From Aurelia coerulea (Eukaryota > Cnidaria > Scyphozoa > Semaeostomeae > Ulmaridae): 64,000 bases of DNA. Numbering within the stretch: position 1 is the first letter of the stretch; every line of letters starts with the position of its first letter. The stretch spans positions 14,034,501-14,098,500 of the forward strand of contig CM076944.1 in NCBI GenBank assembly GCA_039566865.1, written 5' to 3'. A program made the position numbers and the translations under genes. The notes below the pieces were generated by a model. The model was given only the letters and a program-made list of their open reading frames with translations. It had not been told where the DNA came from and searched no databases. Positions 33,399-45,090 of this stretch are shown piece after piece.

Positions 33399-35813
33399 TC
33401 ACCCCGGGTAATGTCTGTGCAGTACAGTGGAGGCTGTTCAGTACAGTGGAGGCTGTTGAGTACAGTGGAGGGCTCACATCAGTACTGTGGCGGGCTAGCA
33501 TCAGTACAGTGGAGGTTGCCAAGTACAGTGGAGGGCTCACATCAGTACAGTGGAGGGCTAGCATTGAGTACAGTGGAGGCTGTTGAGTACGGTGGAGGGC
33601 TAACATGAGTACAGTGGAGGGCTAGCATGATGAGTGTGGGGGGCTAGCATCAGTACAGTGGAGGCTGTTGAGTACAGTGGAGGGCTAACATGAGTACGGT
33701 GGAGGGCTAGCATGATTAGTGTGGGGGTACAACATTGAGTACAGTGGAGGCTATTCAGTACAGTGGGGGGCTTACATGAGTACAGTGGAGGCTCTGCAGT
33801 ACGGTGGAGGGCTTACATCAGTGCAGTGGAGGGCTAGCATGATGAGTGTGGGGGGCTAGCATCAGTACAGTGGAGGCTGTTGAGTACGGTGGAGGGCTTA
33901 CATGAGTACAGTGGAGGGCTAGCATGATTAGTGTGGGGGTACAACATTGAGTACAGTGGAGGCTATTCAGTACAGTGGGGGGCTTACATCAGTACAGTGG
34001 AGGCTCTGCAGTACGGTGGAGGGCTTACATGAGTACAGTGGAGGGCTAGCATGATGAGTGTGGGGGGCTAGCATCAGTACAGTGGAGGCTGTTGAGTACG
34101 GTGGAGGGCTAACATGAGTACAGTGGAGGGCTAGCATGATTAGTGTGGGGGTACAACATTGAGTACAGTGGAGGCTATTCAGTACAATGGGGGGCTTACA
34201 TCAGTACAGTGGAGGCTTTGCAGTACGGTGGTGGCTAAGTTTATATGTTGTTATGATGCTTTTTGACCACTATTATGATTGATCACGACTGAAGCTCTTG
34301 CACTTGGATTCCACTAATAATTTGAAGTTGGTGCTTCGTTAGATAAATGGATGAAAAATTTAAATCGCTTTTATTGAAAGCACCCTCGAAGTAAACGAGT
34401 AGCCCGGCCAGTTCCTTTGACAGATATCTTGAAAATTTCAAAGTTTCTATCGATCGAGCCTGTGAAACAAGTTTTCGTGATGCAAATGACGATAGCTATT
34501 TAGAATTTGGGAAAACTAGTGAAAATAAAGATGCCAGATGTTGACGCTGTTTATTTCCTTTGAACTGTTCTGGCTTTCACGACCTAGAATTCGATCTTGA
34601 AGATGTTGACGAGTTAACAGGAGATGATTTTGCTAATATTGAGATTGTTATTTCATTTCATTTTCATTTTAAATTCTTTATGCACGGTGGCCCCATCAGC
34701 CAAGAATGGCTGCTTTTTAGGGAGCCGTGAGAAACTCGTAAGAAACTCAGACTATTCAAAATCTGACCATTTTAGAAACCTTTTAGTACGGATTCAAATT
34801 CTTAAAAAAATATTTCTAATGTATTCGAAGTTTGCCCGCATTAACGATACTTTTATCACTCGTGAATAAACAGGGCTGGCTGGCCCTTTACATACTTCAA
34901 AAGGCGTAAGATAATTAATGATACACTATAGATTAAAACATCTTCAACAAAAATCGCTTTAGATCTGTCTTCTGTCCTAAACTCAAACATCTCATTGATT
35001 CTCCCAGAAGATTCCTCAGATTGGATCTGCTTTCACAACTATTAGTATGTTTTCAAATAGCCCCCCACACTCATCATGCTAGCCCTCCACTGTACTGATG
35101 TAAGCCCTCCACCGTACTCAACAGCCTCCACTGTACTGATGCTAGCCCCCCACATTCATCATGCTAGCCCTCCACTGTACTGATGTAAGCCCTCCACCGT
35201 ACTTCAGAGCCTCCACTGTACTGATGTAAGCCCCCCACTGTACTGAATAGCCTCCACTGTACTCAATGTTGTACCCCACACTAATCATGCTAGCCCTCCA
35301 CTGTACTCATGTAAGCCCTCCACCGTACTCAACAGCCTCCACTGTACTGATGTTAGCCCCCCACACTCATCATGCTAGCCCTCCACTGTACTGATGTAAG
35401 CCCTCCACCGTACTGCAGAGCCTCCACTGTACTCATGTAAGCCCCCCACTGTACTGAATAGCCTCCACTGTACTCAATGTTGTACCCCCACACTAATCAT
35501 GCTAGCCCTCCACCGTACTCATGTTAGCCCTCCACTGTACTCAACAGCCTCCACTGTACTGATGCTAGCCTCCCACACTCATCATGCTAGCCCTCCACTG
35601 TACTCATGTTAGCCCTCCACCGTACTCAACAGCCTCCACTGTACTCAATGCTAGCCCTCCACTGTACTGATGTGAGCCCTCCACTGTACTTGGCAACCTC
35701 CACTGTACTGATGCTAGCCCGCCACAGTACTGATGTGAGCCCTCCACTGTACTCAACAGCCTCCACTGTACTGAACAGCCTCCACTGTACTGCACAGACA
35801 TTACCCGGGGTGA
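33399..35813. mobile_element. Foldback element with minisatellite arms
   Basis: Termini are TCACCCCGGGTAATGTCTG and, mirrored, CAGACATTACCCGGGGTGA. The left arm (to about 34235) and right arm (from about 35063) are tandem arrays of a roughly 20-24 bp unit, GTACAGTGGAGGGCTAGCAT, with variants ending CTGTTGA, TTACATGA or TGAGTGTGGGGG. The outermost 200 bp or so are practically identical inverted copies. The spacer 34240-35060 holds no recognised gene. Frames through the arms encode meaningless repeated peptides. Foldback elements with modular tandem arms are known in echinoderms and flies; homology here is unproven. Confidence 0.75.
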
Positions 35814-35939
35814 CTATTGTACTTTTCATCACAAGAGGAAGAGTAGTAAGTAGTATTTATTCCTACATTCCTATAAGGAGTGAAATGAAGAGAAACAATG
35901 TAGCAAATGAAGAGCTTTACCCAATAGTGGTTTAGGCCA

Positions 35940-36475
35940 ATTCCGTCTATTTTGGTTGGGGGGCAAAAATCTAACTCCCCCTGCCTAACTCCTGACTGGA
36001 AATAGCTAGAGCAACCAGATTTGGTGTACTAATAGCCCCATACATGTACTTTATGAGAATACCTAAAACTAGTGATCACTATTGCTTGCGTCAGCATTTT
36101 TCTTTGTGTGGTCAAGACAATTGGTAAAATCGGTAAAAATCAGGAAAAATGTGATAACATTAAATTTGGAGCACAATTTCCATCCAAACATAAAAATCAC
36201 GATAGATTACATCAAACAGCACTACCCTGCAAAACATTTTTGGAAAATATTGCAACTTTGTTACATTTTTCGTGAAAAATAATAGTCAGTTCCGGAAAAT
36301 TATCCCCCTCCCCTTCATTTGTCAAACCATTTCTATAAATCCTTTTGAGTCGTTGCACAATAAGTATAGCAAAAAGTCAGAAAGTTTCTGGGCCACAGTT
36401 GTTCTTCTGGCAGAGTTATAACAAAAAGTCTACTGTGGGGTGAGAGGTCCCAAATTCCCCCCAACCAAAATAGGG
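35940..36475. mobile_element. TTAA-type MITE, family T-like (copy h)
   Basis: The right end, CCCCAACCAAAATAGGG, is followed by TTAA (36476-36479). The left end, CTATTTTGGTTGGGGGG, is inverted but its outermost bases are mutated (CCGT before CTATT). The interior is AT-rich without genes. It lacks the TGACGTCA pair seen in copies a, b, c and i. Confidence 0.6.
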
Positions 36476-36802
36476 TTAAATCCAAAGCAGGTATTGATGA
36501 AAAAATAGTATTTCTAGGGTTTTTATTGGGTCATACATCCCATCAGGCTTCACTCCTGGGTTCAGCACGTTATTAATCTCCCTCTATACCACTGATAGTA
36601 ACTTACAAAGAGACTGGACTCTGGTACATGTTTCCGAACGCTTATTCCAGGATAGGGTCAGACATTCTTTTCTGGCATGCATATCCCTGTTATTCCTCTC
36701 CGGGGGAAAGGCTGAAACATCTTTCAGGACACTAGAAGGTGCATACATACATGAATGCATAGTCTGTGATCCTGCGCGGAAAGATGCGTCGTGTTGCGAA
36801 TG

Positions 36803-37545
36803 AACAGTGAAACTTGCAATCGACAGTGAATTTTGCAATCGACAGTGAATTTTGCAATCGACAGTAAAACTTGCAATCGACAGTGAATTTTGCAATCGAC
36901 AGTAAAACTTGCAATCAACAGTAGAATTTGCAACTAATTCTACAACAGAATTTGCAATTTGTAATCGACAGTATAACTTGTAATCGACAATGAGAATTGT
37001 AATCGCCAATGAAAATCGCTTCAGGCATGTGAATCGACATTGAAACTTGCAATCGACAGTAAAACTTGCAATCGACATTAAAACTTGCAATCGACAGTAA
37101 AACATGCAATCGACAATAGAATTTGCAACGAACAGTAAAACTTGTAATCGACAATGAGAATTGTAATCGACAATGAAAATCGCTTCAGGCATCTGAATCG
37201 ACAGTGAAACTTGCAATCGACATTAAAGCTTGCAATCGACATTAAAACTTGCAATCGACAGTAAAACTTGCAATCGACATTAAAACTTGCAATCGACATT
37301 AAAACTTGCAATCGACAGTAAAACTTGCAATCGACATTAAAACTTGCAATCGACATTAAAGCTTGCAATCGACATTAAAGCTTGCAATCGACAGTAAAAC
37401 TTGCAATCGACATTAAAACTTGCAATCGACATTAAAACTTGCAATCGACAGTAAAACTTGCAATCGACATTAAAACTTGCAATCGACAGTAAAACCTGCA
37501 ATCGACAGAAGAATTTGCAACGAACAGTAAAACTTGTAATCGACA
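36803..37545. repeat. 19-bp minisatellite (TTGCAATCGACATTAAAAC)n
   Basis: A tandem array of a 19-bp unit with CAGT/CATT variants, running about 740 bp. Twice it is interrupted by the block CGACAATGAGAATTGTAATC...CTTCAGGCAT (about 36985-37035 and 37148-37202), the same block that bounds its right edge, giving a higher-order structure. An inverted short version (a few units) lies at about 33275-33360. The 57-bp peptide periodicity in the frames is three DNA units. Confidence 0.9.
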
Positions 37546-38330
37546 ATGAAAATCACTTCAGGCATCTGAAAGTTTTGTATGTGACACAAAAAGCTGGGAT
37601 AAACAATAAAATATACTGCTTTAGGCAGTAAAAGGTGTTATAAGTTGTTGTGTACAGTAAAAGTTGTTATGTACATTAAAACTTGCAATGAGCATGTCCC
37701 CTATGGGGCTCCGTAAGGGATACCTTCTGAGCCAAAGTAAATGATGTTTCTTCAAAAAATTTCTTCGTGCGCCTATTTATAGGATAACTGTCACAAAACT
37801 ACCAAATGTTTCCTTGCTGCTAACGGCAAGCATGATATTGGGAGATGCATTCTACGCCAAAGTAAAGGGTGCGGCCCAAAAAATTTCCATTCCTCCCTCT
37901 TAATTTACCCTGGATCATCAGAGCCTTTTTACGGGATTTTAAGTGGGGAGGCAAATCCTAAAAAATTGATAATGTTAGTCTTATTTGCTAGAAAAGCAAG
38001 CCAAAAAACATGGGGGGTACTTGCCGGGATATTTTTGTGACCACATTCTTCAAAGCTACTTAAGCTAAATAAATTTTGTTCTCGTTTGACATCTAGATGC
38101 TCTTTAAAAATGAAAATATGCCCTACGTTCAAGTCTAATAAAATGCTTTCAAAAAAATTTAGAAAAAAATTCTCTATTTCTGTAAGCTTCTACACTTGGT
38201 CTTGATTCACGACGATCCTTCTTCTGAGTATACGTGCTTTCACGACCTTTCTCCGTTGCGATGCCATTCGCCCAGCAAACATGTGTGAAAACGCTTTTTC
38301 GGTTTGGACGGGGATTTCCATGGGTCTGGT

Positions 38331-38420
38331 CCTTGTTGGTGATGGTCCTATGATCCTAGTCCTAGTAGACCATGGTCCAGGGTCTGGGTAATAGACCATG
38401 TCAGTACTATCTTGTTCTTT
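38331..38420. repeat. Diverged paralogue of the GGACCATT locus
   Basis: GGTCTGGTCC, GATGGTCC, AGACCATGGTCC and GGTCTGGGTAATAGACCATG resemble the flanks and unit of 28440-28548 and 42525-42604, without a clean tandem array. Confidence 0.4.
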
Positions 38421-38799
38421 TCTGATGATTTTATTCCATAATGGCATTTTGATTGTAAAAATATTTGGGTTGCCCATTGAACAATAGGCTGCCTTCACCA
38501 ATTTCTTCCATGAATGAAACTTATGAAACTGCTTATGTACTGTGTCTGGTGGTTAACAGTCCTGTTATCGTATTCCATTCATTTACACATGGCTTTTGCA
38601 GCTGGCCTACGCAGAGGTGGCGGCAATAGCTTATTTTCTGAATATAGCTTACTTGAAATAAGGAATAATTTTCTGGGGTCAAAAATGTCGAGACTGGGGA
38701 GGGGGGGGGGCAAAGTTCAAGGATCGGGGGGCAATTGCCCCTTCCCAGTTCTAATGGATCATTAAAGACAGATGGCTAAGGTGCTAGCCAGATACAACC

Positions 38800-39663
38800 A
38801 GGGCCGAAGCCACTTGGGGCCTGGGGGCGGAGCGCCCCCCCCCCAGAAGGCCATTTGTCCGGAAATTTTACTCTACCTGTCGGATTTTTTTGTCACAGGC
38901 CCACGTTTAGGATACTTTATTCATTTATTGGGAAAATGATGCATAGAGCATGAATTTATTGACTTTCGAGGATAAATTCTGACATGAATTTTGTATTTAC
39001 AGAATATTTGTCCCTCATATTCACTAACCTAGATTGTAAATAATCTAGCCCCCATTACTCCCTTCGCAAACAGGATGTCGTAGGGCGAATAATGGCAAGG
39101 ACGGACAAATTCAAATCTAGCTTTTATCCTCACTGTCTATGCGAATGGAACGATATTGAACCAGAACTTAGACTTGTTCCATCTGTCGCTATTTTTAAGA
39201 AGTAGATTTTGTCAATTATCCGCCCCCTTGCAAATCCTGTCTTCGAAATTCATGACCCAATAGGCTTATCTTTTCTTACTCAACTTAGAGTTGGTTTAAA
39301 TTTGATGAGTACTTTCATTTGATATATAATTTTTGTCATATTTGCTTATGTCAGCAAATGTTGATATGTGTGACGTCATTCACATTTATGACGTCATTTC
39401 ACTAATAAAGAAGTGTAAAATATAAAGTTTTTTAGTCTAATTTGCTTTATCTTATTAATTTGATTCATTTTGAGTCTATATTTACCAGATAAAATGACAG
39501 GACTGGCAAAAACCTGCGATGAAAGTAAATGCATGCAACAAACGGCTAATTTAAGGCTAATTGTGCAAAAATAGACACTAACAAATTTTGAAAAGTATAT
39601 ATTTTTAAACTATGACATTTTTCCTACTATTTGAAACAAATTTGGAGAAAATCGGTTGAGTGG
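38800..39663. other. No gene; partial hAT-like end and family T interior
   Basis: CAGGGCCGAAGCCACTTGG near 38801, with a GC block, looks like a hAT-type end. From about 39290 the sequence resembles the interior of family T elements, including TGACGTCA at 39371-39378 and 39389-39396. Confidence 0.4.
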
Positions 39664-40044
39664 TTGATTAAATAGAACTTTTCTGCTTAAGAAAGTATAA
39701 ATTTGTCAATTTTCCTCAGTTTTTCGGTTGCCTAGCAATGAATCATGTGACTTATTAATTGTCATTATTATATTTGAATAGCCAATTGTCTAAAGAACAA
39801 TCTGTACTGGGCGATTTTTTAGGTACTTTGTACTGGGGGGGGGGCGTTTTTGGCCCCCCCTCTTTTTCTCCAAAACTAAAAAAGATATAACAATAAGACT
39901 TACCCATATTGTTCTTTGGACAATTGGCTATTCAAATATAACAATGACAATTAATAAGTCACGTGATTCGTTGCTAGGCAACCGAAAAACAGGAAAATTG
40001 GCAAATTTATACCTTCTTAACCAGAAAAATTCTATTTAATAATA
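39664..40044. repeat. Large palindrome of family T sequence (copy b)
   Basis: Left arm 39664 to about 39810 and right arm about 39890-40044 are inverted copies: ATAGAACTTTTCTGCTTAAG and its mirror; GGTTGCCTAGCAATG and GTTGCTAGGCAACC; AGCCAATTGTC and GACAATTGGCT. The centre is a G-run/C-run hairpin (about 39835-39860). X-box-like sites are at 39727-39739 and 39970-39982, and GTCACGTGA is at 39958-39966. Copy d at 46610 aligns with the right arm. Confidence 0.75.
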
Positions 40045-40069
40045 TTTAGTTTAAAGGAGCACATTAGTC

Positions 40070-41130
40070 CTTTCGTGCATGATTGTAACATTGGTTACAA
40101 TCGCAAAACTTGAAGCGTATGGCTTTGGGATGAACAGTCTACGAGCGTTCAAAATTAATTCTACTTATAGCTCATGACTCGGTATCACATCAGGTGTACC
40201 ATTAGGCTCCGTTCTAGGACCGCTTCTATTTAACATATTCATTAATGACATGATCTTCTTTGTAAAAAAAACTAAAAAGGTTTGCAATTTTGCAGACGAC
40301 AACACTTTATGTGCAACCAGCAAGCATTTACCTGAAGTTCTCTCATCTTTGGAACTTGATGTGGGGATAGTATTGGATTGGTTTGAAACCAATTTCATGG
40401 TGGCAAATCCATCCAAATTCAAGATCATGTTCTTTGGATTGCATCATACACATAAACTGTGTCTTGAGATCAACAATCAAATTGTTCAATCATCAGATAC
40501 AGTCAAATTATTAGGGATAGATACTGATTCAAAACAGAAGTTTGGTAACCATGTTAAGGCTATCTGTGCCAAAACAAGCAGGAAAGTAAGTGCCTTTTCT
40601 AGGGTTGCCAATGTCATTACCTTTGAACAGGCCAAGTTCCTTTACAATTCATTTATCATGTCAAACTTTGGATATTGTTCCCTAATTTGAATGCTCTGCG
40701 GAAAAACTGCCAATGAAGAGATGAACAGAATCTACAAGAGGGCACTTCGTAGGTTGTACAATGACTTCAGTTCAAGTTTCAAAGAACTACTGGCCAGATC
40801 AGGCCAAAAACCAGTGCATTTACAAAATCTTCAAAAATAGCTTATGGGGGTTTTCAAATCCCTCCATAAAAGACCCTCCAAATAAACCCTGCATTTATGT
40901 GGGAATTATTTTAGAGGAAGCAATCAAATTACAACCTTCGTAATAAGGATCTCCCACAGATGCTAAGATTCCAAACAATAACTTATGGGGCAAATTCCAT
41001 TCCATATAGAGGCAGCTACCTTTGGAATAGCATACCTGATGTGGTAAAGAGCTGTGACAGTGTCCTCTCTTTCAAACGAAACATCAAAGAATGGAATGTA
41101 GATACATGTACCTGCAGAGTTTGTAAATAA
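40070..41130 (+). pseudogene. LINE reverse transcriptase fragment (CR1/Jockey-like)
   Basis: It carries RT motifs GVPLGSVLGPLLFNIFIND, then FADDNTL (motif C box intact), FETNFMVANPSKF and VKLLGIDTDS. The continuous part is 40250-40690. Beyond a stop near 40690, shifted frames continue with KRALRRLYND, then SYLWNSIPDVV and LSFKRNIKEW, the usual C-terminus. In-frame stops and frameshifts are frequent after 40690, so it is a pseudogene. RT motifs 1 to A are missing, so it is 5'-truncated near the family T palindrome. Short 3' UTR. Confidence 0.8.
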
Positions 41131-41405
41131 ATAAGTAAAGAAATTAAGTTGCTTTTGTATATTATGTAGATAGTTGGTATTAACTATTGCACATATTTTA
41201 ATGTGCACTATAGACGTACAGTATACTACCAACTTTAAATACATTGATTATTTTATCAAAACTGGGGATGTTGCTGTTGTTGTTGTTGATTTTGGTGTTG
41301 GGAAATTTTGGTTCTTTGCCCCCCAATGACTTCATGGCTGGTATCGGGTCTGGATACAACTGGAGACAAATTAATGATACAAGAGGGGCTTTGAAAAGGA
41401 TATAG

Positions 41406-42472
41406 AGGAGCATCGCCCTAAATGGTCAGCCAACGTTTTTCATCATATCTGACCGCGCTGCAAAAACTTCGTTTCAAAAGGAGTTTGGGCCTGGATTTCG
41501 CAGGAAAGTGCGTTAAAATTATTCGCTGATGCCAGCTCTCAGATTTTGTCTTGTTGTTGTCGCTTTGTACCGCCTATCCTTGTCCTGAAGGATGTTTTTA
41601 AAACACTTACCTGAAATGGATAAAGGTAAGAGTATTTCATGTCCTTGTTGTTTTCCAAGTCCAATATTTGTTTTCTTCGCGTTGCCTCAGGATTTTGTAT
41701 AAAGTACAACTAAAGTTTGTTTTCATGCAACTCCAACCCTCCAAAGGTTATTTTTGAAGAAAAATCTCAGAAATTTGCATTGAATGTAAAAGCCGGGGGC
41801 TTTATTTCGGTTGTGGTCAGACTGGCCTACCTGCGCCCCTATTGGTCAGCCTGTTGATTCTGACTTCCCTTACTGACCCCCCTGTCAGCCACACTGTTAG
41901 AAGTCATAAGGTTAAAGTCATAATCCTCAAGATAATGGTAACATTATAAATCTTGATTTTTTTGTCAGTTACTGCCCTGTTGATTTCATTTGTGTAAGGT
42001 TTCATTCACGAACTAACTTCCAGTTGTAGTCAATTTCATCATTTTATCTATCAATAATTTGAAATGTAACCATATCAATTCATGCTTCTTGCAAACCCCT
42101 CCTCTCCCTTTGTTTCATTTTCAAAAATATCCCGTAGACCTCCTTTTTTCTTCTCCCGGCACTCACAGTTTAATAATCCAGCTTAGGTTTGCTGCGACGA
42201 GATAAGTTCAACCAGGTAACTGCGAAGGCATCGTTATGAATTACGGGTACGTCCAAATTAGACGCCATGCCAAAGATTAGGCCGTTCAGACCGGCTTGCG
42301 TTTGAACTGAAAATTTACCAAGACAAACAAGAAGCTAGTCGTTATATTTAAGTTTAGCTGTCAGAAAGAGTTAATGAACATGTTTATCGTGATTTGCCCA
42401 ATCTTAGGGCGTTTCCTTATTTTCAAATCGAGTTTGTTGCGAAACCTGACCATTTAGGGCGAAGCCTCTTTA
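41406..42472. mobile_element. Inverted-repeat element with CGCCCTAAATGGTCAG ends
   Basis: GAGCATCGCCCTAAATGGTCAG at the left and CTGACCATTTAGGGCGAAGC at the right are inverted. Words containing TGGTCAG recur inside (near 41813 and 41840). A C-rich (pyrimidine) block lies near 42090-42150. No gene. It resembles in style the elements at 29084 and 62257, whose terminal word is also iterated internally. Confidence 0.55.
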
Positions 42473-42524
42473 GTCTCTGGAAAGAATGGATGAAAGAGGC
42501 ACATACTAGTAGCGGCGGTAGTCT

Positions 42525-42604
42525 GCGGCATGGCCCAATGGTCCAATGGTCCCATGATTCAATGATCCATTAATCTAAAGGGTCTGGCAGATAGAGCATG
42601 CCGA
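42525..42604. repeat. Unexpanded paralogue of the GGACCATT minisatellite
   Basis: The reverse complement reads GCTCTATCTGCCAGACCCT, a degenerate segment, two to three ACCATTGG units and CATGCCGCAGAC, matching the flanks of 28440-28548. It shows the likely pre-expansion state. Confidence 0.65.
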
Positions 42605-43217
42605 TGTTATGATATTGCAATTGAGTGAGGTGGGATTTCAAATGCCAATCTATTCATCCATAGCCTGTTATTATGTTCTAAAATTAAACCATCTTAGACA
42701 AAAATAGATGTAAACAAATGCATTGTTTGTTCCAAAGAATTCGCCTTTGTCGGCACATTCCTTCTCTTCAAAATGAGGGTAATCAGCCCAGGTGAACTGG
42801 CAGGGACGCTTGGCTGCTAACGCAACTCTGGCCCTTTCAATCTTATGACCTTCTGTTATCAGGCCCTATATTTGAGAAATTTTGAGATTTACATTTAATG
42901 CCGTAGAACAATTTCTATATGCAAGAAACTAACAGCCAACCAAACATAAATATGGCTATCAGAAAGTCAACTAACCCAAATTGATTGGGATTCTAGGATT
43001 AATCAGGTTCTTCTGAATCTTGCAATTTTTGTCATACCGCAATTGCTGTATCCCCGATACTGCAGCAGACTGGCCCATCGGGATACCGGGAAATTTCCGG
43101 GTGTGTCCTTTTGCCAAGGTTTTCTCAAAGCCTTCTTATTTTACAAGGCAAAAGACTGTGTTGCAAAAGTAGGGAAAGAACTTTCCTAAGAAATGCAACA
43201 AATGAGTCAATGAAAGC
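42605..43217. other. No recognisable feature
   Basis: No supported frame, tandem repeat or terminal inverted repeat was seen. Confidence 0.35.
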
Positions 43218-43508
43218 AATCCCCGTTTGCAGGCCACGGCTCCCTGGATATAAAGACGATCAAATGTATGATTTATCTGTAGGTGTAGACATGTTGCAAT
43301 CTACTCCATTCTGAAATCATTAGGGAGTTTCTGCAGAAAGCCTCCAGAAACTTGCCTGGATCAGGTACACAGGCTGTAAGAAACCTTCAAAACATGCCCA
43401 AAATTACAACTAACTATCCTTAAAATTTCTGCTTTACACTTACTTGTCTTAGGGCAATGACTTCTGCACGCTGTTGCACCTGTCATTCTCTTGGAAGGAT
43501 GGAAATCA
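43218..43508. mobile_element. Left-half fragment of family M1
   Basis: CCCCGTTTGCAGGCCACGGC, CTCCCTGGATATAAAGACGA and GGGAGTTTCTGCAGAAAGCC align with the left half of 1110-1730. The right arm is missing. A hAT MITE begins 30 bp downstream. Confidence 0.65.
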
Positions 43509-43539
43509 CCCGAAAAATTTCGTAATGCTCCCACAGAAC

Positions 43540-44005
43540 CAGGGGCGTCACCAGCCCAAAATATCTGGCCTGGAAAAATATGAGGGGGGCCCAAAAAAAA
43601 GTTTCCGTACCATGCCCTGAAGACTCTTGGAAAACGTGGGAGACCCTTTTTTATTATTCTGATTTATTTCGATATTTTTGGAAAAGCAATCATTGCAAGC
43701 AGCATTTTTCGCAACAGAGGGCAGTTCTGCGCAACAAAAACAGAAAAGTACATGATACATATGATACATCAATTTACGAGGAAGGAAATGTTAGGATTTG
43801 AAATTGAAAATGAAGGCTTTTCTCGAAATTTGCAATAAGGAAATTCAGACTTCAAGAGGAAAACCAGTTATCATGAAAGTTCCAAGTCAATAACAATCTA
43901 CTGCACCCGCCCCCCCGCCCCCTGTAAAATTTTTTTAACGGCTCTCGAGCAATTAGAAAATCGAGCTGTTGGAAAACTGGAGTCCATCCCGTGGCGACGC
44001 CACTG
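43540..44005. mobile_element. hAT MITE, 466 bp
   Basis: Termini are CAGGGGCGTCACCAG and GGCGACGCCACTG. Flanks are CACAGAAC (43532-43539) and CACGGAAC (44006-44013), a 7-of-8 match, as expected for an old hAT insertion. The interior carries C-rich sequence and no gene. Confidence 0.75.
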
Positions 44006-44099
44006 CACGGAACACGTTTTTATCCTCCCAAATGGATAACACCCATGTAGGCATGGACAAACTTAGTTAGAGAATTTGTTTGCGATTTCAGTTTTTCAA

Positions 44100-44251
44100 C
44101 GCAAGCATTTCAATTGCCACAACTCGAAGTTTACGTTAGGTTAAATCTTATTGACATTATTGCTTCGTTAAAAGTACTCAGTTGTCATTTACATTTTTTG
44201 GATCAAATACAAAGTTAGTGGTGACATGGGCATAATTGGCCACACCACTCT
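44100..44251. mobile_element. Right-end fragment of the CGCCCATTATGG family
   Basis: ATTTCAATTGCCACAACTCG and GACATGGGCATAATTGGCCA...CACTCT match the right part of 62257-63284, with about 230 bp missing in between. Confidence 0.6.
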
Positions 44252-44327
44252 TTTTCAGAAATTTGTTTTGTATAAGGATTAAAGTATGAAAACTTTGAAC
44301 TAAAAATTCAGCAACTGAACTTGTGCT

Positions 44328-44400
44328 GACTCCAACTCTCCACTCCCCATTCTCCACTCCCCACTCCCAACTCCCTACTCCTATTCCGCGACTCCCATTT
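44328..44400. repeat. Pyrimidine-rich short tandem (CTCCACTCCC-like)
   Basis: Imperfect repeats of CTCCACTCCCC/ACTCCC over about 70 bp. The opposite strand gives a Gly/Trp/Glu-rich frame with no meaning. Confidence 0.7.
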
Positions 44401-44555
44401 TTCCCGACAACCTGTGATCTGCGTGGAAAATGTCCTGCTGTCAGAAAATAGGGGACAGTCCAAACGGAGGTAGTTTGTTCCAGCAACGAAGTTCTATATG
44501 CTTTGAAACAGAATAAAGAATTGTCCGAAATGGAACCCTAAGAGAAAACTGCTCT

Positions 44556-45090
44556 CTAACCCTAACCCTACCGTAAAAAGGTGGGTGGGGGGGGTGTTTT
44601 CCACCCCCCCCCCCTGTGTAGGTTTTTGCAGAGCATTCTTTAACGACAAAAGCTATGACCCTCAAACTCTCTGACAATTACTAATTATCCATTAGCTACA
44701 TTTTTGACCATTAAATTTTTGAACAATAGGTGTCACGTGACAGGTGACACTACCATATTTCGAGCAAGGTATTGGAAAATTGATGATTTTGATATTTTTA
44801 CTCCCAGAATTAGTTCCAAATGCTGACTATTGTACTTTGAAATTATCAGCAAACAATTAGCCTTCTATTGTTGTCAATAACAATGGAATTTGATGACGTC
44901 AGCATTCTTAAATGATGACATCACTCGGGCCGCCATTTTGGGTCATTTTGGCAAATTTTGAAGTTTTTTCCAACAGATTTTGTTAAAAATGCATAGAATT
45001 GTGTTATGCAATACTTTAAAAGCATTTTGAGCCAATTATTATCAATTTTTGGCAGAAAAACACAGTTTTTAGTTATGACGTCATCAGTTT
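44556..45090. mobile_element. Family T element (copy c), borders incomplete
   Basis: A left-end-like CCCTAACCCTACCG precedes a G-run/C-run hairpin (44588-44615). Internal CACGTG (44734-44739) and TGACGTCA (44894-44901 and 45075-45082) match the order in other copies. The right TTAA end was not located. The tandem CCCTAA at 44556 is only two units, too short for a telomeric repeat. Confidence 0.5.

Larger units (their letters stand above)
31345..38760. repeat. 7.4 kb multi-layer inverted structure
   Basis: Nested inverted pairs share roughly the same centre: 31345-31530 with 38635-38760 (GGGGCAATTGCCCC, AATAAGCTATTGCC); 31965-32043 with about 37918-38005 (GCTTGC..TCTAG, CTCCCCACTTAAAA); 32995-33400 with about 37500-37795 (GGAGCCCCATAGGGGACATG, TATCCTATAAATAGG); and 33399-35813, itself a foldback. 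A direct copy of 37725-37880 lies at 31545-31700. No transposase or gene is visible. It may be one giant foldback, or successive insertions of related foldbacks. Confidence 0.65.

Noticed and set aside
33273..35935. Frames encoding a repeated QYSGG/VEGS peptide on both strands
   Set aside because: By-product of the minisatellite arms; identical in the inverted copy and overlapping other open frames.
36803..37545. Regular short repeats that superficially look like a CRISPR array
   Set aside because: Units are contiguous, with no unique spacers and no cas genes, in a eukaryotic context.
36584..37546. Several long minus-strand frames with a repeated VDCKFYCRLQ-like peptide
   Set aside because: They are translations of the 19-bp minisatellite; the 19-residue period equals three DNA units and occurs in several frames.
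44556..44571. Telomere-like CCCTAACCCTA
   Set aside because: Only about two units, at the end of a TTAA-type element whose termini normally read CCCTA.
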